From Ariolimax columbianus (Eukaryota; Mollusca; Gastropoda; Stylommatophora; Arionidae): a stretch of 64,000 bases of DNA. The stretch lies in the NCBI GenBank assembly GCA_036924085.1, contig JAVGWX010000002.1, positions 49,551,416 through 49,615,415 on the forward strand. Direction: 5' to 3'. The position numbers and the translations under genes are program-made. The notes below the pieces were generated by a model. The model had not been told where the DNA came from, made no database searches, and saw nothing but the letters and a program-made list of their open reading frames with translations. Below, piece after piece: positions 11,478-22,534 of this stretch (position 1 is the stretch's first letter; every line of letters begins with the position of its first letter).

Positions 11478-11540
<63 letters not shown>
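11478..11540. repeat. (TA)n microsatellite
   Basis: About 31 TA dinucleotides directly after a LINE fragment. Confidence 0.98.
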
Positions 11541-11543
<3 letters not shown>

Positions 11544-11599
11544 AGCACATGCAGATGCATTTACATGTATAAGATTACATAAATAGGTTGTATGGACAG

Positions 11600-11690
11600 A
11601 ATATGAGAAAGAGAAAGAGAGCGAAAGAAAGAAAGACGAGAAATGAGAAATGAGAGAAGAGAGAAAGAGAGAGAGAAGGACAGGGAGGTG
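11600..11690. repeat. GA/GAAA-rich low complexity
   Basis: Purine-rich plus strand with GAAAGA, GAGAAA and GAGAGA motifs. Confidence 0.85.
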
Positions 11691-12049
11691 TTTAGCATCG
11701 TCAAATATATGTGTTATATACAGGCAAATTCAGTATAGTATTCTGTAGACAGACCTGACCTATGCCACGTCAAGTGAGCTTCTTACATCAAACTATGTGA
11801 CCAGTCTACACCATCATATGTACTCGTGGCGAGCCATTCTCGAGCTGAGAGCTGTCTCTAGAGTAGTACTAGCACTGAAGACGACATGCTTACATAATTA
11901 TATCAAAATGTGAGCACTGCACTTCACGTCTCGCTGTCAGATACCTCGTAGGCCAAGAGGCCTCAAAAACGCGGCTTGCGGGTCTCATCGATCCACTGGA
12001 GCTTAGTCTGTGTCCCGGATTGGGAACATACAACAACGTATGATCATCA
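11691..12049. other. No recognisable feature
   Basis: No family recognised. The arginine-rich antisense frame at 11890-12201 comes from the adjacent trinucleotide tract. Confidence 0.4.
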
Positions 12050-12108
12050 TCATCATCTGATTGATCAGTTCTAAGACTAGCTGTAAGGTCTGAGCAGGTT
12101 TTTCTATT
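12050..12108 (-). mobile_element. 3' tail of an older LINE, separated by a LINE insertion
   Basis: On the minus strand it reads CAGTCTTAGAACTGATCAAT-type sequence followed by (GAT)n. The same word is repeated at 15967-16205 at the far side of the 12-16 kb LINE. It is best explained as the distal half of a pre-existing LINE 3' tail. Confidence 0.6.
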
Positions 12109-12109
12109 T

Positions 12110-12182
12110 CTTCTTCTTCTTCTTCTTCTTCTTCTTCTTCTTCTTCTTCTTCTTCTTCTTCTTCTTCTTCTTCTTCTTCTTC
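12110..12182 (-). repeat. (GAA)n 3' tail of the LINE
   Basis: About 24 TTC triplets on the plus strand, that is GAA on the element's sense strand, immediately after its 3' end (GCGTACGAAGAAG). Sister elements at 41884 and 61605 also end in GAA-rich tails. Confidence 0.9.
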
Positions 12183-12224
12183 GTACGCTGTAAGACGTCA
12201 ACCTGTAATTGTTCGAAGAAAGCA

Positions 12225-12668
12225 GCGATCATCCTGAGGCTGTCGACTGCCATAGAGCTTGTCTAGTGTTGCCACTGGTGATGGCCACATCTACTTTCTC
12301 TGGTCCTCGTATGTCGCGCAGTTTTGCAGCAGATGTTCAGCGGTCATTGTCCCTGTACCACAAGTGCATTCATCAGTGCCACCTATCTTCAGTTTATTGA
12401 ATAGGTGGTACCTCAGTCTGTTGTGGCCTGTGCGGAGTCTTAAGACCACGACCTGCTCTCTTCTGTTCAACTGGTAGTAGGCATCATTTTTTGAGTAGCC
12501 AGTATGTACTGTTTCCCATTTGGCCATGTATCTGGCCCTAATGAGCCATTTGGATTCTTTGTAGGTCACACTAGAATCTAATTGTGGTAGTCTTGCCCCT
12601 TCTTTTGCCAGTCTGTCTGCCTCCTCGTTGCCTTGGATGTTACAGTGGGATGGGACCCACTGTACCAC
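12225..12668 (-). pseudogene. LINE ORF2: RNase H C-terminal part and Cys-rich tail
   Basis: The minus frame encodes VVQWVPSHCNIQGNEEADRL, the last conserved block of RNase H (VPSH.. GNE.AD.LA), then a basic helix-rich stretch and CTCGTG..TAEHLLQNC, the zinc-binding-like segment typical of the C-terminus of RNase H-bearing LINEs. It is separated by a frameshift from the upstream RNase H part at about 12670-12720. Confidence 0.85.
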
Positions 12669-12720
12669 TACTCTTTTTGGTGCGGCCTGCTGGCATAGTT
12701 GACAGAGTACTGCTCTTAAA

Positions 12721-13869
12721 TCATTTAGTTCTGTATTTTTCTGGCTTTTTAGTAACTACGGCCAAGGCATCTGTAAACAGGACTATTTGGCTGTCATTGC
12801 TTTCTCCTGTCAGCATCGCTTCTACTGCAGCCCTCAGTGCCCCTGCCTCCGCTCTGAAATTGCTTGAGAATTTTCCAGTTGCCACAGACAGTGTTGTTTT
12901 TCTACCATTTGGTAGACTCAGGAATACCCCTGCCCCTCCGTTCTGTGTTGTGTTTGTTACAGAACCGTCGGTGTATGCATGGGTCCATTCCATGCTTGAG
13001 TAGTTTTCCGCTATGTACCTTAGGGTTATATCTCTTCTTTCTTTTTCAGTCTGGCTGTTCTTGTTTCCAATACCTGGTATATTTTCTACTACCTCCGAAA
13101 TGATATGCTGCTTCCATGTGGGTTTGCGTACAGTAGGGATGGGCTTTGGTATTGTTACGGTGTTCATAGGGTCTTCGCTCAACTTTGCTTTGGCTATTTC
13201 TACAAGGTTTCTCCTCCTTAGTTTCCCATTTCCAAATCTATTTAGTCTCTGATGCATTGGATGGTCTGTCAGTCTTCTGAGTTTCTCTGCTTGCTGTTGG
13301 GCTCTGCAGTCTCTTCTGTCGGTTATAGATTGCAGATTTGTAATCTTTTCAAGTTCTACAATTGGCGTTGACTTCATGCCTCCTGTTATAACTCTCATGG
13401 CTTGGTTTTGAAGTTTGCTAATTGTATCAAAGTTCGCCTTTGCTGCTGTTGTCCATGCCACAATGCCATACTCGAGAACTGGTCTCACTCTTCCAGTGTA
13501 CAGTTTCTTTAGTATTCTTTCGTCTGCTCCCCAGCTTGTGCCAGCAAGTTTCCTCATGATTGCCATTCTTTGTCTGGCTCTCATTCGGTTTCTCTCGATC
13601 TGACTTTTCCATGTTATGCGCCGATCAAATGTGACTTCAAAGTAGTTTGGGTTGTCGTTTGGCCTCAGGTATTTGCCGTTAAGACTTCTTTTGGTGTTCT
13701 GTGGTTTATTTGAAAGCGAGAATATCGTACATTTTGTTTTTTCCTCGTTTATTTTGACCAGCCATGAGTTCGCCCACTCCTCCAACGAAGTTAAGGTCTG
13801 CTGCATCCGATTGCTTGCTACGGTGAGATTGTTTTCAGAGGTCCACATAACCAGATGGTTTGCAAACAC
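12721..13869 (-). pseudogene. LINE ORF2: RT palm C-terminal, thumb and RNase H N-terminal
   Basis: A 382-residue open frame. Near residue 1 the RT catalytic box reads MFANHLVMW; the sister copy at 43016-43663 has MFADDLAMW, so both catalytic aspartates are lost. Then follow LVKINEEKTKCTIFSLS, a thumb region with TSWGADERILKKLYTGRVRP and LEYGIVAWT, and RNase H blocks THAYTDGSVTNTTQNGGAG (first Asp), NFRAEAGALRAAVEAM (Glu) and IVLFTDALAVV (second Asp). A frameshift separates it from the RT N-terminal part. Confidence 0.9.
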
Positions 13870-13924
13870 GGAGCTGTGGACTCTTCTCTATGATGTTGTT
13901 TATATACACCAGGAAAAGTGTGGG

Positions 13925-14563
13925 TCACAGTAAACCCACCCCCCCCCCCCCCCCTTGGGGAACTCCTTGCTCCAGTGTCACGTTTTTGCTCATCTGCCCT
14001 TGTACTTGAACTCTGGCTGTTCTGTTTTCGAGGTAGTGGCTGATCCATCTGTACATTTTCCCACATACTTCACTTCTTCGTAGCTTGACTTTAAGTCCCT
14101 TATTCCACACCTTGTCAAATGCCTTCTCTAGATCCACCCAAACGGCTACTGTATGCTTTTTCTCTTGGTAAGCATCCTCTATTTCCTTTACTATGAGAGT
14201 GATCTGGTCCTCAGTGGATCTATGTTGTCTAAATCCTGCTTGCTGTGGAATTAGTGTGTGTTTTTCTTCCAGTAGCCACATGACTCTGGTGTTTATCATA
14301 CGCTCCACCAGTTTGCCTACACAGCTCAGTAGACTGATGGGCCTGTATCCATTTGGATCTGTTCTATCTTTTTCTTTCTTTGGTACTAGTATAAGTACAG
14401 CGTCTTTCCATGCCTGAGGTACGATTCCCCTTTTCCAGCTTTGGTTCAGGACTGATAGTAACTTGCTCTTTGCTGTTTGGCCCAACCTCATCAGCATTTC
14501 ATTTGTTACCACATCTTTTCCGGGCGATTTCTTTTTCTTGAAAGTTCTCATGGCCTCATCCAT
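13925..14563 (-). pseudogene. LINE ORF2: RT N-terminal (fingers/palm)
   Basis: A 212-residue frame with classical LINE RT blocks: KKSPGKDVVTNEML, LVPKKEKDRTDPNGYRPISL, AGFRQHRSTEDQI, AVWVDLEKAFDKVW (first palm Asp) and LEQGVPQGG. It breaks at a G17 homopolymer just after PQGG, which shifts the frame before the FADD block. Confidence 0.9.
13939..13955. repeat. (C)17 homopolymer inside the RT coding region
   Basis: The sister LINE copy has only five C at the same place (about 43642-43650). Expansion in this copy destroys the PQGG.LSP block frame. Confidence 0.9.
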
Positions 14564-15961
14564 TTAATTCATTGTTAGTTTTGCCATCATGTGCTCCTCT
14601 GGTGCCATCTTGATGTTGTCGTGGCTCTTTTGTTCTTCACTAAAGTCTATATGCCTGTCTGTAGGGGCATCAATGTAGTTTGCTCTGGCATAATGTTCTA
14701 TAAAGGCATTTGCTGCTTTCTTTCCAGTAAGCTTGATGGTAATCTGTTTATTTGATGGTGTTTCGTCATTCATGGCTCTGACTAAATTCCATAGTTTGTT
14801 CCCCTCTTTATCTAAATTGAGGCTTTCTGTTTTGTTTTTCCAGCTGTCTCTTGTTATTTGGTTTAGTGTTCTTTTGTATTTCGACGTGATGGCCTTGAGG
14901 GCGATATTTGCCTCCATAGATTGCTCTCTCTCTCTGCCATGTTCCTAGCATTTGAGACTTCGTCTACCGCTTTCTGCAGTTCATCATTCCAATATGGCTT
15001 GTAGTTTTTCCTTGCCTCTCTTGGGATTGTTTCGGTGGCTGCTTGCAGTATTGCTTTGCTTAGGCTTTCCACTATCGGTTTCGTATTGTTATTTCGTGTG
15101 TTGATAGTTTCACACAGTCCATCTGTCAGCATTGCAAATCTGTCCCAGTCGGCTCGTTTATAGTTCCAACGTGGGAGCGGTTTTATTTCCTGTGGGTCTA
15201 CTTCCATATCAATTTCTAGCCTAATTGGCCTGTGCTCGCTACCTACCAATTGGTTGAGCACCTGGCGGTCTATTTTGTGGTGAATATCCCCCGTGGAAAA
15301 GGCCAAGTCTGGAGTGTAGGTGGTATGCCATGTTCTAGGATAGAAGCTAGGGCTGTCCTCTGGCCTATTGATAAGATAGAGATTTGTGTCTATCTCCCAG
15401 TCTTCCACTTCATCACCTCTGTTGTCTGTGTCCGAATATCCCCATCTCTCCGAGTGTCTGTTGAAGTCTCCAACTACTAGGCAGCTGGAGTCCTTGATTT
15501 CCATACTCGAGAGCGATATGTCTTTGTTTGGTGGGCCATGCAGGTTGAAGAAGATGCGGATCTTCGTTTCTGGTGTCATTATGATTAACAGCTACCGCGC
15601 TACTCGGTATGCAGTTACGTGTCAGTATCAGAACCCCTCCTTTATGACCTTCTCTATGAAGTCGGAAGGTCTGGTATCCCCTGACTGAGAATATGTGGTT
15701 GTTGTTGAGGTGCGTTTCTTGGATACATGCCACGTCAATCTTGCCTTCATGCAGGTGATGTGTTAGGTAAATCTTTTTGTTAATGACTCCCTCCGCATTC
15801 CACTGTAGTATTCTGAGGGTCTTGGGTTTTTGGTCAATAGTTTTTGCCCCATCACCTTGTGCCTTGATTCCACAGCACATGGGTGGGTGACCACCAGTAG
15901 CATTGGGTGGGCCCCTTCGAGGCGTGAGGCCTGGCACTCTCGCTGCCTGGCGGGACTCCAC
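14564..15961 (-). pseudogene. LINE ORF2: APE-type endonuclease and linker
   Basis: The N-terminal frame (to about 15585) reads LRILQWNAEGVINKKIYL, then IDVACIQETHL (the metal-binding Glu block) and HKGGVLILTR. After a frameshift the frame continues with SSCLVVGDFNRHSERWG (the GDFN block), TPDLAFS and GSEHRPIRLEI (the SDH block, with D replaced by E). A linker to 14564 precedes the RT. EN would nick the target for target-primed reverse transcription; the frameshift and SEH change imply inactivity. Confidence 0.85.
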
Positions 15962-15966
15962 GGGAT

Positions 15967-16205
15967 GTTTTTTCCATTTGACCCTATCCTCTGTTTCTCT
16001 GTTTGATCAGTTCTAAGACTGGTTGTTGTCTGAGCATGTCTCTCCATTTGACCCTATACTCTTTATACTCTGGTTGATCAGTGCTAAGATTGGTTGCACG
16101 GTTGTCTGAGCATGTCTTTCCATCTGACTGTATCATTTGGTTCATCAGCCCTAGGATTGGTTGTAAGATTGCCTGAACATTTCTCTCCATTTGACCCTAT
16201 CCTCT
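15967..16205 (-). repeat. About 4 tandem copies of a 55-70 bp LINE 3'-tail unit
   Basis: Four imperfect copies of a unit containing (minus strand) AGGGTCAAATGGAGAGACAT and CAGTCTTAGAACTGATCAA. The first unit joins smoothly to the LINE fragment at 16206-16650, so these look like amplified 3' ends of that LINE. A further copy lies beyond the inserted element at 12050-12108. Confidence 0.75.
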
Positions 16206-16650
16206 GCAACGTACTTCATCTCAACACAGATTCGTACTTTAATGTCACTGCATGCCTATGATATAAAGGTAAATCTTGGTCGAACTCTGTCAATTTTTTC
16301 TTGGATGGATTTTGCCCTCTGGAATCTTCAATAGAAGACTCAATCTAAGTTTTTGTATCATTTACAATTTGGGTCTTTGTGCGCCTACCTCAGCGAGGAC
16401 GTTATCATTGGATCTTCTTTCTGTTCAACTCACTCGTTCCATTCTACGATATCCCTACATTTCAAACGATTCGAAGTTTTTTTCATCTTTTTTAGCCAGA
16501 GTCCATGTTTCTGCCCCATACAGTGCAATTGGTCATACATGAGCAGTGATTATTCTTTGCCTCAGTTCTATCCCGGTATTTTTTTAGGTTAGTAATTTGT
16601 CTTTCTCTGAGCCTTTTTTTGCCAATGCAATCCTTATCTTCATTTCAATT
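16206..16650 (-). pseudogene. RTE-type LINE RT C-terminal fragment
   Basis: Minus-strand translation shows EMKIRIALAKKG, then IALYGAETWTLAKKD (family LYG.ETWTL), then FESFEM.GYRRMERVSWTER with a stop in place of W/C. This is the connection region after the RT palm in RTE/BovB-type LINEs. Several stops; FADD region absent. Confidence 0.7.
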
Positions 16651-17089
16651 TGGAATATGGGATAATAAGCGTTTGAGATAATAAGCTGGCATTAAATTAT
16701 AATGTACTAAACATCAGTGTCGTAGAAGCCAACAACAGTTTTGGTCTATGCTTCGTATTGAAACGATACGGTGATTAATTACATTTGTTGGGGGAACGAT
16801 TTCTTTATAAGTGACCAGCTGAAGTGATGGTCAATGTTTTAAGACAGGGCGAATAACTGAACGATGATTGAATGAATAACACAAAAGTTCCCAGAAGAAA
16901 CACAACAATCATAGAAACAGAGATAATCTTGATTATATTGCAGATTTCAAAAGAAGGATAAATATTAGAGCCAGGTCAATGATGTTCATAACAACTGTAG
17001 AAGAGTTTTAAAAAAGGCAGTCAACGAAAAGGCAGGACAGCTTTAGAGCTCTTTTCTAAAGAGACTAGCCGTCTTTGGTACGTCCTGTT
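16651..17089. other. No recognisable feature
   Basis: AT-rich and unrecognised. Confidence 0.4.
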
Positions 17090-17440
17090 GAATCAAAGGC
17101 GTGCTCATTCTGCCACAAATACGATTGATTCAAGCAAAGGCACGCTAATTCTGCCACGAATACGATCAATTAAATCAAAGGAATGCTCATTAAATCAAAA
17201 GTATGTTCATTTAACTAAAGGTACGCTCATTCAAGCAAGGGCATTCTCATTCAAGCGAAGGTATGATCATTTAACCAAAGGTATGCTCATTCAAGCAAAG
17301 ATACGTTCATTCAACCAAAGACACGTTCATTCAAGCAAAGATACGTTCATTCAACCAAAGATACGTTCATTCAACCAAAGATACGTTCATTCAACCAAAG
17401 ATACGTTTATTCAACTGAAGATACGTCCCCAAGTACGCCC
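17090..17440. repeat. 20-bp minisatellite
   Basis: Unit CCAAAGATACGTTCATTCAA, degenerate at 17090-17260 and nearly perfect at 17280-17420. The frame at 17088-17453 is a repeat artefact. Confidence 0.95.
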
Positions 17441-18129
17441 CATTCAGCAATAGGTAAACCACAGACACACCCCATTCAATCCCAGGTACGCCGCATTCAA
17501 CGACAGAAAAAATGTTTTTATATATCAGAGCACGTAATGCAACAAAATAAAACAGGAATGCATGCCCAAGTAATGTGTTCTTGTGATTCTTCAAACCATT
17601 TTTCAAAATCAAGCTCATGTGTAGTTTGGGCGGTGCGTCATCGGAAGTGTTTTAATGCGTTATTTATTACTCAATCCTATATAAAAACAGACCAGACATA
17701 TTTCAGCACTGCGAGAATGACTACATGACTGCTTTACATGTTTTCAAATGATTGTGTTAGTAGCACGGATATATCTCCATATACTTCAACGACAATCTTG
17801 GAAGCAGGCAGTGGTGGTATATCTGTTGGTACCTCGTGCGGAGAGAGACTAGACTATCTGTCACCTACAAAGCATATCGTAAAGGCGGCAAAAGATGATT
17901 GCATGTGAGACTAACATTCTCATTGTGTAGGAGTTGTTGTTGTTCGTCTATCGTAATCGATGAGGACCATTTTGTCAACATTCACTGTTCACATGAGTTC
18001 GAAGATGGCTAAATAAGCCAGTCGGAGCCCGGAATTGTCTGTCACATTTAGTACAAGGAAATAGGACACCCCTTATCACTGGGGCTGAAGAAGAGTTAAT
18101 GAGAGCCAACTTGCGAAACGATCGTCTCT
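17441..18129. other. No recognisable feature
   Basis: Decaying edge of the 20-bp array to about 17510, then unrecognised sequence. Confidence 0.4.
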
Positions 18130-18575
18130 ATATTACCTCCTTTATTCTTGATGCCTCATCTCTCTGAACACCCTCGGTAACAGTGCTGCCTTAGTCTGTG
18201 CGATTGGTGGTGATTCCTTTCCAGTCATCATGGTTAATTCCGCACTGGAGTTCTTAAGTGTGTCCTTGTTTTGTTGCCGCTGACCACCGCTTACCCTCTT
18301 ACCATTTTGCAGTTCACCATACACAGCTCCTTTGGTAAACGTTGATCCGACATGCGAACCACATAACCAGTCCTTCTTAGCTGTGCTGCAAGTATCATGG
18401 TGTGTATACTGTACATGTTCGATCGCGCGAGCACATGTGTATTTGGCATCATGTCTTGCCATCTAATCCTCGGTAGTTTTCGCAGGTAGTGCATGTGAAA
18501 TTAGTTACATTTTCCGACATGACGACTATGGACGGTCCAGGTCTCACACACATATAAAAGGATAGGTAAAAACTA
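18130..18575 (-). pseudogene. LINE RT C-terminal fragment
   Basis: Across two or three frames the minus strand reads CETWTVHSRHV, FHMHYLRKLPRIRWQDMMPN, LARSNMYSIHTMI, VVRMSDQRLPKELCMVN and GKRVSGGQRQQNKDTLKNS. This is the connection/C-terminal pattern (CETWT, H.RCLR.I..I.WQD..PN..VL, RMPD.RLPK.L.YGEL, GGQ.KR.KD.LK) of a common animal LINE family. Frameshifted near 18300 and 18500. Confidence 0.75.
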
Positions 18576-18643
18576 CAGTGTAGACTTGCATTTGTGTTTG
18601 AGTTCTGATCTCTCACCTATCGCACACCTTAGTACGAAGTCTG

Positions 18644-18904
18644 ACAAATGCCGCACCTGACCTAGCTATTCCTGAATTCACCTAATCATTGGTGTGAATA
18701 ACCTGAAATAGAGTACAGCCAAGGCCCGTCACAAATGCCGCACCTGACCTAGCTATTCCTGAATTCGCCTAATCATTGGTGTGAATAACCTGAAATAGAG
18801 TACAGCCAAGGCACGTCACAAATGCCGCAGCTGACCTAGCTATTCCTGAATTCACCTAATCATTGGTGTTAAAAACCTGAAATAGAGTACATCCAAGGTA
18901 CGTC
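18644..18904. repeat. 87-bp tandem repeat, 3 copies
   Basis: Units start ACAAATGCCGCACCTGACCT at 18644, 18731 and 18818. Copies differ at only a few positions. Confidence 0.95.
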
Positions 18905-19204
18905 AATTTGTTAACATTTTTTTTAAACAGTTGCCGTGTATCATGAATGAAGATTCTGAATAGGCCATATCTGAAGTCGGTTGATGTAGAACCTCTGTCT
19001 TTGCGATAGAGATGGTGAGGCCTATATTTACGCAAGCTGTAGCAAACGACCCGTTCATTTCAGCTTGTCAACCTGCGTATTGGAATTTAAAGCACAGTCA
19101 TCCGCTCAAAGTAAATCACGTACAGTCACTTTGTGGATTTTTATTTTGACCGTGAACCGTCTCAGGTTGAATAGTTGTTAAAGGAACTACCAGAGTTACG
19201 AGCA

Positions 19205-19640
19205 GTGGGAAGTGATTCGACGACATAGGCTACCTTTAAGGAGGTCAGTTAAGGGGGCGGGGGTCACCATATTCTTCACATTGAGCGAGTGTGTGACATT
19301 ACCTTTAATAAGGTCAGTTACAGTGGTAGTAGCATCCTTCACATTAGGCGTAGGTAAGAGAAGTGACAAAAACTTTAATGAGTTCAGTTAAAGTGGTCGC
19401 AATATCCTGCACATTGAGCGAAAGCATGACACGTGACAGGACCTCGACCGAGATCAGTTAAAGTGCTTCCTATATTCTGCACCTTGAGTGAACATGTGAC
19501 ATGACCTTTAACGAGATCAGTTAAAGTAGTTACCATATTCTGTACATTGAGTGAACTTGTGACAACTTGTGACAAGTTGTGACAATACCTTTAACGAGGT
19601 CAGTAAATGTAGTCACTATATCTCTCCCTTTAAGTGAACA
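19205..19640. repeat. About 63-bp tandem satellite, locus 1
   Basis: Roughly six to seven degenerate units with ACCTTTAA.GAGGTCAGTTA, AAGTGGTCGCAATATCCT and CACATTGAGCGAA. The same unit recurs at 28800-29029. Confidence 0.9.
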
Positions 19641-20245
19641 CGTCACAAATGACAAGACCTAGGTCAGGTCTGCCTGGCCCGATGTGACATCGACTCTTGA
19701 TTCAATTAAATTTAATAATGTTTATGTCTTTCTGAGTTCTGCTGGTAAGTCACGCTACTTTCAACCCAGACCTTGGTCTTTTAAAACAGAACTGTTACAA
19801 TTACGTCTGCCTTTGCTCTTATGTGCCTTAATTTTGTATTCCATCCACTACTACCACTGCGTTTCCAGTAGTCTCTCATAAATTCGATTTTCTGGTTAAA
19901 GCGTTTTACCAACATCCGGTCGCGTCCACCAACTACTCCCACAAGTTCTGTGTCGGAACGAGTTACGTAACATTACCTTGCTATTAAGTGTCATTTTATT
20001 GAGTTATTTCCCTCTTGTCAAATGCCTATGTCAGATATTAATACTGTTGTCTCCCATTTCCTGCCCTCGTTGAAAGAAATACCATATTCGCCTGGCCACA
20101 GTGATATCTGGAATCTAATGCGACACTAAAGCTTTGAATAAGCGTCATGTTTGAAATAAATGACCTCGAATGTAATACGAAGCAACTCTACGGCAAAAAT
20201 AGTTGACTGTTTCGTTTTAATCTTTCCAGCTCAATCATGCCGTAC
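19641..20245. other. No recognisable feature
   Basis: A plus frame at 19684-19881 has no recognisable domain. Confidence 0.4.
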
Positions 20246-20249
20246 TAGC

Positions 20250-20640
20250 TTATAAAATGGACCTCACCATCTTTACACGTCCAGCTTGTATCAAAATGGA
20301 CCTCATCATCTGTATACTTCCAGCTTGTAACAAAATGGACTTCATCATATATACACCTCCAGCTTGTAACAAAATGGACCTCACTATCTGTACACGTCCA
20401 GCTTGTAACAAAATGGACCTCATCATCTGTACAATTCCAGCTTGTAACAAAATGGACCTCACCCTCTGTACACTTCCAGTTTGTAACAAAATGGATCTCA
20501 CTAGATTGTACACTCCCAGCTTCTAACAAAAAGGACCTCTCCCTATTTACACTTAAAGCTTGTAACAGAATGGACCTTTCCTGCTGGTGCAATTCCAGCT
20601 TGATACAAAATGGACCTCTGTAGTAACGTTAATCTTCGTG
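20250..20640. repeat. 39-bp minisatellite, about 10 copies
   Basis: Unit CAGCTTGTAACAAAATGGAC plus CTCATCATCTGTACACTTC. 39 is divisible by three, so long frames stay open on both strands (for example 20245-20592 minus); these are not genes. Confidence 0.95.
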
Positions 20641-20815
20641 TATCATATCGTTTGCATAAAGTCGCTGTCATCACACCCACCCTGTAAAAATGGACATCTT
20701 TAGCCAGTTGCCCCGCACTCGTTACCGTTATCTTAAGGACATCTTTGTTGTCGCGTGTCCATCTTCTCCTTGGTCTGCCTCTGACTTCTGTTCCAGGCAC
20801 CATACATTCCAGGAC
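20640..20815 (-). pseudogene. LINE ORF2 extreme C-terminus
   Basis: Minus frame MVPGTEVRGRPRRRWTRDN, then a helix and KRYDTRR, matches the terminal G.RGRGRPR.RW segment of RTE/BovB-type LINEs (compare MVPGKRGRGRPRRRWHQD at 56760). Immediately next to the 39-bp array. Confidence 0.65.
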
Positions 20816-21009
20816 AGTTTTTGTCCCACACTATTTTGACGTTTAATATGGAAAAAAGTAGTTTAATTTCTTAAACGAAACGATGTTTTCTATTCAATGT
20901 TGATTTATACAAGCTCTTTATCTGTTCTTTTTCGCTCGGTATTCTGAGACCTTTCCTGCAGCACTTTAGCTTGAAAGATTCTATTCTTTTCGTTAGTGTT
21001 TGTGAGATG

Positions 21010-22180
21010 GTTCAGCACGGGTCCTTGAGCAACGAGTACGAACTGTTGTGGAGCCACTACGCAGTGCTTTACAGTGCGGATTTCGGAAAAGCATGGGATG
21101 TACAGATGCTCTATTTAACGCTCAGGCGGTTAATTTAAAAAAAAAACACAATAGAATACAATCAGGCACTCTACGTGACCTTCCTTGATCAAGAAAAGGC
21201 ATTTGACTCGGTAAACCGATGTAGGCTATATGAGGTAATGGAGGGATATGGTGTGAAGTGTCAATTACTGGATGGCATTCATGCCGTGAACGAGAACAGC
21301 AAAGGTGCAGTCCCAACGAATGCAGGTATGACATGTTGGTTTCCAGTGATGAATGAAGTACGACAGGGGTATGTTCTTTCGCCACTTTTATCCATAATCT
21401 ATATGTATAAAGTTACGCAGCTGGCTGACCCTAACAAGAAGTCCCTAAATGAACTATTGTTTGCTGATGATCAGGTAATCTTTTACCAAAATGGAGAAGA
21501 CATACAAGACCACCTGACATATCTCTATTACGCTTGTAACGAATACGACATGAAGATCGACACAGACATGACCAAGACCATGTTGATATCGCGTGAACAG
21601 AGAAGTTCACACATCAGTAACATAAGTACCAAGCAAGTACGCGATTTCAAATACCTAGGTACTATGTTCCCTGATGATATCAGATTGGACAGAGAAACTG
21701 CACATATCATTTAGAAGGTGAGCAGTGTCCACTATCATATTCTACATATTTTAAAACACCACTAGAGTTTTTTATTTCCACTAAGAGGATGATGATAACA
21801 CTGTTTATTCCTACATTATGTTACCATTGTCATTCTTGGTCCTTACTAGAAACACATAAGAGTAAGATACAGAGCTTGTGAGATGCGCTGTGTGAGAGGT
21901 GCAGCCGGAAAGATAATCTGTGACCGCGTCCACAACACAACTGTGAGGCAGATAGTGTAGACAAACCTAGTTAGTGTCTACATTGACGTCTAAAAAATCA
22001 AGTGGTTTGATAATTTAGTCAGAATGCATTATGGCCAACCTGTAGCGAGAGCATTTCATGGGCAGGTCTCCGGGGCCGACCTCGACGTCAAAGGATCAAA
22101 GGTGTTTATGACACTCAGGAAGTTATACCTTACGACAGCACAAGTCTCCCACTTGGCGATAATAATAAATCTGCCTATCT
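21010..22180 (+). pseudogene. LINE reverse transcriptase, palm to C-terminus
   Basis: Plus strand: QCGFRKSMGCTDALFNAQAV, then after a frameshift near 21130 the long frame with TFLDQEKAFDSVNRCRLYEV (first palm Asp), EVRQGYVLSPLLSIIYMYKV (family RQG..LSPLLF), ELLFADDQVIF (catalytic Asp pair intact), YDMKIDTDMTKTMLIS and FKYLGTMF. After the stop at 21714, degraded C-terminal words follow: CEMRCVRGAAGK (family CEMRCLR) and NTTVRQIV. It keeps the catalytic residues but lacks an endonuclease and is frame-broken. Clade uncertain. Confidence 0.8.
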
Positions 22181-22289
22181 CACCTCTCTGTGAAGCCGCA
22201 TGGCGAGCAGTAGAACAGCACACACAAAAAAGAAGAGATTGTCCATGTTCGACTTCGTACGTTTCCAGTGGGATGATGCATGCCCACAT

Positions 22290-22440
22290 AATTTGTTGTT
22301 GTCTTCTGCCACCGTTCTAATTTTATTTAACATCCGCATTGTCATTCTTCTTGTTGACAGTCGCCATTGTTGCTGATAGATATATTCGAAGCGTGTTACA
22401 TTTTCGGTACACCTCACTTTCTATGGTAACTTTAGCTCTG
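22290..22440 (-). pseudogene. Possible RTE-type LINE fragment
   Basis: Minus strand reads ENVTRFEY and then NNGDC-like words in mixed frames, resembling V..F.YLGS.I...GDC after the RT palm of RTE LINEs. Short and frame-broken. Confidence 0.35.
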
Positions 22441-22534
22441 GTTTAATACTAGGCTGCGAATATAAGACGAGGACAGTTTTAGGAAGAATTTATTTAGGAA
22501 GGAAACATCGCCAAAACTATTGCTAATCTTCTTC

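Larger units (their letters stand above)
12110..15966 (-). mobile_element. RNase H-bearing non-LTR retrotransposon (I-like), 3.9 kb
   Basis: A single minus-strand ORF2 region with domain order APE endonuclease, reverse transcriptase, RNase H, C-terminal Cys/His-type segment, then a (GAA)n tail. RNase H after RT points to the I/Ingi/Jockey-group LINEs; exact clade not settled. No ORF1 lies upstream, so the copy may be slightly 5' truncated. The ends are flanked by similar words, GTTTTTCTATTT (12098-12109) and GTTTTTTCCATTT (15967-15979), a plausible eroded target-site duplication. Frameshifts and a homopolymer expansion disable it. A closer look at each domain follows in separate entries. Confidence 0.85.

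Noticed and set aside
11890..12201. Arginine-run protein on the minus strand
   Set aside because: Comes from the LINE's trinucleotide tail read in one frame; not a gene.
12584..13003. Plus-strand frames across 12.2-16.5 kb and 42-44.7 kb
   Set aside because: Antisense shadows of minus-strand LINE ORF2 coding sequence.
20245..20592. 115- and 87-residue frames with VHFVTSW-type repeats
   Set aside because: 39-bp minisatellite read in frame.
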